Of a DNA stretch of 8,555 nucleotides, positions 1-4,993 are shown in pieces (position 1 is the stretch's first letter; every line of letters begins with the position of its first letter). Both the position numbers and the translations under genes were made by a program. Under the pieces are notes generated by a model. That model was not told where the DNA came from and made no database searches. It saw nothing but the letters and a program-made list of their open reading frames with translations. Source of the stretch: JBDKJS01 sp039806065 (GTDB taxonomy: Bacteria > Bacteroidota > Bacteroidia > AKYH767-A > 2013-40CM-41-45); NCBI GenBank assembly GCA_039806065.1, contig JBDKJS010000129.1:1-8555 (forward strand), read 5' to 3'.

Positions 1-1365
1 TACTGTGAAGAACAACTTTTTGCTTCTCATAGTGAATCATTAGAAGCTTTAAAAAATTTCGGATTTAAAGTTTCAAATCATTACCGAGTTTGCGAAGGAA
101 TGGCGGCTGTGTTTCAATTTATTAATCATTGGGACAAGGCACGGCACCAACTTCCATTTGAGACTGATGGAATAGTAATTAAAGTAAATGAATACAAATA
201 CCAGCACTTATTAGGCTTTACTGCCAAGGCTCCACGATGGGCTATAGCTTATAAGTTTAAAGCAGAGAATACAAGCACCAAATTAAACAGTATTACTTAC
301 CAGGTAGGCCGCACCGGAGCCATAACACCTGTGGCCAACTTACAAGCAGTGCTGCTGGCTGGAACCACTGTGAAGCGTGCATCACTTCATAATGCCGACC
401 AAATAGAAAAACTTGATATAAGAATAGGCGACACCGTTTTTGTGGAAAAGGGAGGGGAAATTATTCCAAAAATTACAGGAGTAGATTTATCAAAAAGAAA
501 TGATAAGAGTACTCCTCATATCTACATCAAAAACTGCCCTGAGTGCAATGCACCGCTACATCGAAAAGAAGAAGAAGCTATCCACTATTGTATAAATGAA
601 TATGGATGCCCACCACAAATTAAAGGAAAGTTAAATCACTTCATTAGTAGACGTGCTATGAATATTGACTCGCTGGGCGAAGGCAAAATAGAAATGCTCT
701 ATGAGCATAAACTAGTATATAATATTGCAGATCTTTACCAGTTAAAGGAAAATGATTTGTTAGGATTGGAAAAAATTATTGAAGACGAATTAGAAGGCAA
801 GACAAAGAAAATTTCATTAAAAGAAAAAAGTGTAGTAAAGATTATGGAAGCATTAAAAGCATCGAAAGAGGTTCCCTTTGAAAGAGTACTGTTTGCCATA
901 GGCATTAGGTATGTGGGCGAAACAGTTGCAAAAAAACTTGCCAATCATTTTTCTAACATTGAAAAAATAATGGAAGCAAGCAAAGCAGACTTAATGGCAG
1001 TAGATGAAATTGGTGAAAAAATAGCTGAAAGTATTACTGCCTTTTTTAGTATCACATCCAATCGTGTTTTAATTGAAACCTTGAAGCAAAGTGGATTGAA
1101 GTTAGCAAATGCAGGAACGCAAGAACTGGTGAGCAATAAACTTGAAGGGGCGAGTATTGTGGTTTCAGGTACTTTTGATACCTTTAGCCGTGATGAATTG
1201 AAAGAACTCATTGAAAAAAATGGTGGCAAAAATGTGGGAAGTATCAGTGCTAAAACCACCTACTTAATTGCAGGAAATGATGCAGGCCCATCAAAACTAG
1301 ATAAAGCAGAAAAATTAAAAGTTAGAATAATTTCAGAAAAGCAATTTAAAGACCTAATAAGCTAA
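1..1365 (+). CDS. ligA: NAD-dependent DNA ligase LigA, C-terminal 454 residues (5' end outside the window)
   Basis: LigA seals nicks in DNA in replication and repair, using NAD+ to adenylate itself. The frame is open from base 1, so the gene enters from the left; the ATG at 100 is internal, because the preceding 33 codons continue the adenylation domain. Numbering from base 1, residues 54-61 (ETDGIVIK) and 81-87 (AIAYKFK) are nucleotidyltransferase motifs, and GRTG at 103-106 begins the OB fold. Four cysteines (C179, C182, C197, C203) form the zinc finger. Helix-hairpin-helix repeats follow at about 280-340 (VLFAIGIRYVGETVA and the VDEIGEKIA segment), and a BRCT domain at about 381-454 ends the protein. 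The usual length is about 670-690 residues, so roughly 220-230 are missing, including the N-terminal Ia domain and the catalytic lysine of the KxDG motif. A stretch of about 14 residues (259-272) sits where many LigA proteins have only two or three. The TAA stop overlaps the ribosome binding site of the next gene. Confidence 0.97.
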   Translation, partial: YCEEQLFASHSESLEALKNFGFKVSNHYRVCEGMAAVFQFINHWDKARHQLPFETDGIVIKVNEYKYQHLLGFTAKAPRWAIAYKFKAENTSTKLNSITYQVGRTGAITPVANLQAVLLAGTTVKRASLHNADQIEKLDIRIGDTVFVEKGGEIIPKITGVDLSKRNDKSTPHIYIKNCPECNAPLHRKEEEAIHYCINEYGCPPQIKGKLNHFISRRAMNIDSLGEGKIEMLYEHKLVYNIADLYQLKENDLLGLEKIIEDELEGKTKKISLKEKSVVKIMEALKASKEVPFERVLFAIGIRYVGETVAKKLANHFSNIEKIMEASKADLMAVDEIGEKIAESITAFFSITSNRVLIETLKQSGLKLANAGTQELVSNKLEGASIVVSGTFDTFSRDELKELIEKNGGKNVGSISAKTTYLIAGNDAGPSKLDKAEKLKVRIISEKQFKDLIS

Positions 1366-1370
1366 GGAGG
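1364..1370 (+). promoter_or_regulatory. Strong Shine-Dalgarno sequence AAGGAGG for the GTG-started gene
   Basis: AAGGAGG begins inside the ligA TAA stop (1363-1365) and lies 4 bases before the GTG at 1375. It is a near-perfect complement of the 16S rRNA 3' end. None of the other five complete start regions in the window (before 1953, 2840, 4381, 4994 and 7939) has such a sequence; they are A/T-rich, as expected in Bacteroidota. It decides the start of the downstream gene and suggests that ribosomes ending ligA are close to the next initiation site. The 4-base spacer is a little short. Confidence 0.7.
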
Positions 1371-1374
1371 AACA

Positions 1375-1935
1375 GTGGCAGTTAAAAAAATAACTATTAA
1401 ACTAAGGGCTAAACTTGGTAATATCAAATTAAGGCGAGAACTTCTTACCCACAGAGGAGAACACAACACCGTTAATTTCGAAGAAGCTAAAAAAATAGGC
1501 ATACTCTATGATGCCACCGAAGTACATGACTATGAATTTATAAGAAACTATGTGAAAACATTGCGATCGGCAACACATAAAGACGTTTTGGCGTTAGGCT
1601 ATGTAGATAAGAAAACTTTACCACATGGGCAATTCGCTCAGTATGGTCTTGACTTTTTCACTCGCAAACAATTAAACTTTCATCTCTTTCCTAGCAATCC
1701 TATTGTAACAAATTTTATTAATGAAAAATTTGATATCCTTATAAGCTTTGCAAATACTCAAAATATAACATTTAATTACATTGTAGCCATGTCAAAGGCA
1801 AAATTTAGAGTGGGGAGATTCGACAAAAAGAGTACAGCCATTTTTGATTTAATGTTAAATGTTAAAAAAGATATAAGCCTCAAAGAATTTTCTGAAGAGG
1901 TTGAATCGTTTCTAAAGAAAATAAGAACAAATTAA
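1375..1935 (+). CDS. Uncharacterised 186-residue protein between ligA and dapA (possibly the DUF6913 family)
   Basis: Function unknown. The protein is basic and soluble-looking, with no signal peptide or membrane segment. The N-terminus is very rich in Lys and Arg (about residues 4-27, including KLRAKLGNIKLRRELL). A mixed alpha/beta body follows, with hydrophobic strands such as KIGILYDA (about 40-47), DVLALGYV (about 70-77) and FDILISF (about 119-125), and then a charged helical C-terminus. The pattern of strand, helix, strand and the FDILISFAN segment recall a small Rossmann-like fold, but I see no catalytic motif. From memory, Bacteroidota often carry a protein of this size and composition next to dapA, annotated DUF6913; that family name is a recollection and was not tested by a search. 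The start is GTG at 1375: the in-frame ligA stop at 1363 blocks any earlier start, the next in-frame ATG lies deep in the protein, and a strong Shine-Dalgarno precedes it. It starts 9 bases after ligA and ends 17 bases before dapA, so it is probably cotranscribed with both. Confidence 0.85.
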   Translation: MAVKKITIKLRAKLGNIKLRRELLTHRGEHNTVNFEEAKKIGILYDATEVHDYEFIRNYVKTLRSATHKDVLALGYVDKKTLPHGQFAQYGLDFFTRKQLNFHLFPSNPIVTNFINEKFDILISFANTQNITFNYIVAMSKAKFRVGRFDKKSTAIFDLMLNVKKDISLKEFSEEVESFLKKIRTN

Positions 1936-1952
1936 TTTACCGCGCAACAAAT

Positions 1953-2840
1953 ATGGCAAAACAATTTAAACCCACTGGTACAGGGGTGGCCTTGGTTACA
2001 CCATTTCACAGAGATGGCAGTATCGATTTTAAAAGTTTAAAAAAATTGGTGATCAAGTGTATTGAAGGTAAGGTTGATTACTTAGTGGCAATGGGTACCA
2101 CCGGTGAAAGTGTAACCTTAAGCCAAGATGAAAAACATGCAGTACTAGACTTTATTATTGAAGTAAATGAAGGCAGACTACCTATTGTTTTGGGTATGGG
2201 AGGCAATAATACCAGGGCTTTGGTGAATCAAATAGAACAAACTGATTTAGGCAACTTAGCTGCTATTCTTAGCGTTTGTCCTTATTATAACAAGCCATCA
2301 CAGCGAGGTATAATTAGCCATTACAAAGCCATTGCCAATGCTGCCGCCATTCCTATAATACTGTATAATGTACCAGGACGCACAGCAACCAATATGGATG
2401 CTCAAACCACCATTGAACTAGCTCATGAAGTAAAGAATATTATTGCCATGAAAGAGGCTAGCGGTAATTTTGATAAAATTCAAAAAATTATTCAAGGTAA
2501 ACCAAAAGATTTTGTGCTCATCAGTGGTGATGACCCCATCACCTTGCCACTAATAGCTGCTGGAGCCGAAGGGGTGATTAGTGTTATTGCCAATGCCTAT
2601 CCTAGAGAAACAAGTGACATGGTTAGATTGTGCATGGAAGGAAATTTTGATAAAGCGCGCAAATTGCATTATAAATTATTTGATATAACCAATGCCATTT
2701 TTATTGATGGAAACCCAGCTGGAATTAAAGGATTGCTAAGTACGATGAATGTTTGTCAAGAGTACGTACGACTGCCATTGATGAATGTATCAAAAGGCAC
2801 AATTTCCAAATTTGAATTGATGAGTAAAAATTTAAAATAA
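1953..2840 (+). CDS. dapA: 4-hydroxy-tetrahydrodipicolinate synthase (dihydrodipicolinate synthase) DapA
   Basis: DapA condenses pyruvate with aspartate-4-semialdehyde, the first committed step toward diaminopimelate (peptidoglycan) and lysine, in the cytoplasm. The 295 residues form one TIM barrel of normal family length (about 290-300). The substrate loop MGTTGES holds T49 and T50; PYYNKP contains Y112, which completes the catalytic triad of the neighbouring subunit; LYNVPGRT carries Y138 and the carboxylate-binding R143; and K167 in MKEASG is the Schiff-base lysine. The late signature GNPAGIK is also present. By ungapped alignment with E. coli DapA, two lysine-inhibitor residues are changed: His56 is K61 and Glu84 is A89, while Ser48 (S53) and Asn80 (N85) are kept. 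The enzyme may therefore be weakly or not inhibited by lysine (inference). The ATG at 1953 has no Shine-Dalgarno sequence. The stop overlaps the next start by one base (TAATG), which points to translational coupling with the carboxylase gene. A wider aldolase-family role (for example N-acetylneuraminate lyase) is unlikely given these motifs. Confidence 0.96.
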   Translation: MAKQFKPTGTGVALVTPFHRDGSIDFKSLKKLVIKCIEGKVDYLVAMGTTGESVTLSQDEKHAVLDFIIEVNEGRLPIVLGMGGNNTRALVNQIEQTDLGNLAAILSVCPYYNKPSQRGIISHYKAIANAAAIPIILYNVPGRTATNMDAQTTIELAHEVKNIIAMKEASGNFDKIQKIIQGKPKDFVLISGDDPITLPLIAAGAEGVISVIANAYPRETSDMVRLCMEGNFDKARKLHYKLFDITNAIFIDGNPAGIKGLLSTMNVCQEYVRLPLMNVSKGTISKFELMSKNLK

Positions 2841-4333
2841 TGATTAAAAAGATATTAATCGCCAATAGAGGAGAGATAGCCCTTCGGGTAATGCGCACTG
2901 CGCGTGAAATGGGAATAAAAACGGTAGCAGTATTTTCTGAAGCCGATCGAACAGCGCTGCATGTTCAATATGCTGATGAAGCTATTTTTATAGGTGAAGC
3001 TCCAAGCAATAAAAGTTATTTAGATATTAACAAAATTATTAATGCAGCTAAACAATCTGGTGCCGATGCCATCCACCCCGGATATGGATTCTTAAGTGAA
3101 AATGGCACTTTTAGTGATGAAGTTGGCAAGGCCGGTCTTATATTTATAGGACCTAGCGGTGATAGTATGAGACAAATGGGAAGTAAGCTAGGGGCAAAGG
3201 CAACAGCCAAAAGATTTAATATACCACTGGTGCCAGGCACTGACACTGCATTGAAAAATTTAGACGAAGCTAAAGCAATAGCTCAGAAAATTGGATTCCC
3301 TGTATTGATAAAAGCAAGTGCCGGTGGAGGTGGGAAAGGTATGAGAATAGTGAATAAGGCCAATGACTTTGAGGAGCAAATACAATTAGCACAGAGTGAA
3401 GCAAAATCAGCATTTGGCGATGATGCGGTTTTTATAGAACGCTATGTAGCTGCGCCCCGACATATTGAGATTCAAATTTTAGGCGACAAGCATGGAAATG
3501 TAGTTTATCTTTTTGAAAGAGAATGTAGCGTGCAACGAAGGCACCAGAAAGTTGTGGAAGAAGCGCCATCAAGCGTGCTAACTCCTGCCATTAGACAAGC
3601 TATGGGACAATGCGCAGTGGATGTTGCCAAAGCATGTAATTATGAGGGAGCGGGAACGGTAGAGTTTTTATTAGATGAAAATTTAAATTTTTATTTTTTA
3701 GAAATGAATACCCGTCTGCAAGTGGAACACCCGGTGAGTGAATGTATAACAGGTCTAGATCTGGTACGCGAACAAATTAAAATAGCCAATGGAGAACCAC
3801 TTTCATTTAATCAATCTGATTTAAAAATTGATGGCCATGCCATTGAGATACGCGTATATGCGGAAGATCCTTCCAATGGTTTCTTACCAGATATAGGCAC
3901 GCTCACTACCTATAAAACACCCAAAGGGCCAGGAGTTAGAGTTGATGATGGTTATGAACAAGGGATGGAAATACCCATCTACTATGATCCGATGATTGCA
4001 AAATTAATTGTGCATGCTGCTAATCGCACCGAAGCCATTGATAAAATGATCAGAGCAATTGATGAGTATCAAATTAATGGAGTGGCTACTACTTTACCTT
4101 TTTGCAAGTTTGTAATGCAACATGAAGCATTTCGATCAGGAAATTTTGATACCAATTTTGTTTCCAAATATTTTAATCCGGATCTGTTGATAAGCAACCA
4201 TGAACCCTACAATGAATTGGCTGCCCTATTATCAGCTCACTTTATGAGTCAAAGTAACGGTAGTCCAGCAAAAAACATTCAGTCTGAAGGTGCAAAGAGC
4301 AATTGGAAAATAAACCGGACCACTTTTACTTAA
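2840..4333 (+). CDS. accC: Biotin carboxylase subunit of an acyl-CoA carboxylase (AccC/PccA type)
   Basis: This subunit uses ATP and bicarbonate to carboxylate biotin on a carrier protein, supplying acetyl-CoA carboxylase (malonyl-CoA for fatty acids) or a related propionyl-CoA carboxylase. The N-terminal domain starts with KKILIANRGEIA and HPGYGFLSEN (79-88). The ATP-grasp domain has K116, K158, the glycine-rich loop GGGGKGMR (162-169), the bicarbonate/biotin-site segment ECSVQRRHQK (228-237) and EMNTRLQVEHPV (288-299) with E288, N290, R292 and E296. The C-terminal domain includes YDPMIAKLI. No active-site residue is missing. At 497 residues it is about 50 longer than E. coli AccC (449). The extra tail, from roughly residue 450, is polar and ends in SNWKINR; it has no biotin-attachment MKM motif, so the carrier must be a separate protein. 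Neither carrier nor carboxyltransferase genes are in the window. Because of the tail I cannot decide between acetyl-CoA and propionyl-CoA carboxylase. It starts on the last base of the dapA stop. Confidence 0.93.
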   Translation: MIKKILIANRGEIALRVMRTAREMGIKTVAVFSEADRTALHVQYADEAIFIGEAPSNKSYLDINKIINAAKQSGADAIHPGYGFLSENGTFSDEVGKAGLIFIGPSGDSMRQMGSKLGAKATAKRFNIPLVPGTDTALKNLDEAKAIAQKIGFPVLIKASAGGGGKGMRIVNKANDFEEQIQLAQSEAKSAFGDDAVFIERYVAAPRHIEIQILGDKHGNVVYLFERECSVQRRHQKVVEEAPSSVLTPAIRQAMGQCAVDVAKACNYEGAGTVEFLLDENLNFYFLEMNTRLQVEHPVSECITGLDLVREQIKIANGEPLSFNQSDLKIDGHAIEIRVYAEDPSNGFLPDIGTLTTYKTPKGPGVRVDDGYEQGMEIPIYYDPMIAKLIVHAANRTEAIDKMIRAIDEYQINGVATTLPFCKFVMQHEAFRSGNFDTNFVSKYFNPDLLISNHEPYNELAALLSAHFMSQSNGSPAKNIQSEGAKSNWKINRTTFT

Positions 4334-4380
4334 AATTATAGAGTAAGCTTCTTTGAAAAAATCCAAAATAGCATAATTTA

Positions 4381-4890
4381 ATGAAAATTTTTTTGATAGG
4401 GTATATGGGATGTGGCAAGAGTAAAACGGGTAAAGTATTAGCGGCTAAGTTAAATTTAAAATTCGTTGATCTTGATCAACTCATAGAAGAAAAAACCAAT
4501 ACAAAGATTCATCATTTCTTTTCTCTTTTTGGAGAAGAAACCTTTCGAAAAATCGAAACCGAAATTCTTCAAACCATAGCGCTTGAACAAAATGTGCTTA
4601 TTGCCACGGGAGGTGGCACCCCCTGTTTTAATGACAACATGAACTATATGCTAAAACATGGCACTTGTATTTATTTAGAAGCTACGGTGGGGCTTTTATA
4701 TTCTCGGCTTATAAAATCAAAATTGAAAAGGCCAATAATAGCAGGCATGGATGATGAAAGTTTAAGGCAGTTCATCACCAATCACTTAGCAGAAAGAGCT
4801 CCCATTTATCGCAAGGCCAATATGATTGTTAGTGCTGCTAGTATTGATGTTACCGATTTACATGAAAAGATAAAGCGTTTTTATCAATGA
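4381..4890 (+). CDS. aroK: Shikimate kinase AroK
   Basis: AroK transfers phosphate from ATP to the 3-hydroxyl of shikimate, the fifth step of the chorismate pathway to aromatic amino acids, in the cytoplasm. The 169-residue protein is of normal family length and has the full set of motifs. Walker A is GYMGCGKS (residues 7-14). The shikimate-binding aspartate is D32 in VDLD, followed by GEETFRKIE with R56, and the glycine loop GGGT is at 77-80. The LID arginine is R117 in LKRPII, and ERAPIYRKA near the C-terminus carries R139. The ATG at 4381 directly precedes the P-loop strand (MKIFLIGYMG), which leaves no room for a different start. There is no Shine-Dalgarno sequence. It follows the carboxylase gene after 47 A/T-rich bases and is the last gene of the packed block. 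A weak terminator-like hairpin lies downstream. Gluconate kinase is the main relative; the D32/R56/R139 set favours shikimate. Confidence 0.95.
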   Translation: MKIFLIGYMGCGKSKTGKVLAAKLNLKFVDLDQLIEEKTNTKIHHFFSLFGEETFRKIETEILQTIALEQNVLIATGGGTPCFNDNMNYMLKHGTCIYLEATVGLLYSRLIKSKLKRPIIAGMDDESLRQFITNHLAERAPIYRKANMIVSAASIDVTDLHEKIKRFYQ

Positions 4891-4932
4891 GTGATTTTGC
4901 ATAATAAGGAGCTAATAATTCCAGTGCCAACC

Positions 4933-4956
4933 ATAATGTGAAACACTTATTTTTTT
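4933..4956 (+). terminator. Possible weak intrinsic terminator after aroK
   Basis: ATAA-T-GTG (4933-4940) can pair with CACTTAT (4944-4950) around an AAA loop, leaving one bulged T at 4937; seven T residues follow (4950-4956). It lies 42 bases after the aroK stop and 38 before the next start, where an operon boundary would be expected. The stem is short and mostly A-T, so it would be weak and could be a chance structure. Confidence 0.35.
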
Positions 4957-4993
4957 ATATTGCATGCTAAAATAAATTATCAAAATCTAAATT

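Noticed and set aside
735..1259. Two reverse-strand open frames inside ligA
   Set aside because: They lie wholly under a well-supported coding region, show no family motifs, and are rich in Ser, Phe and Leu as expected of antisense translations.
3016..3246. Reverse-strand open frame inside the biotin carboxylase gene
   Set aside because: Shadow of conserved biotin carboxylase codons; no motif and no plausible start region.
4333..4379. 7-base inverted repeat AAATTAT/ATAATTT flanking the gap before aroK
   Set aside because: All A/T with a 33-base loop in AT-rich sequence; likely chance, and it lacks a T-run after the right arm.
4352..4381. TTTG followed about 20 bases later by TAATTTAA, resembling a Bacteroidota promoter for aroK
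   Set aside because: The -7 match is poor and overlaps the aroK start codon, so the transcript would begin inside the gene.
4903..4910. AATAAGGAG after aroK as a ribosome binding site for a small gene
   Set aside because: No start codon with a meaningful open frame follows at a suitable distance.
4956..4962. TATATTG before the peptidase gene as a -7 box
   Set aside because: It lacks one base of the TAnnTTTG element and has no TTTG-type -33 element at the right distance.
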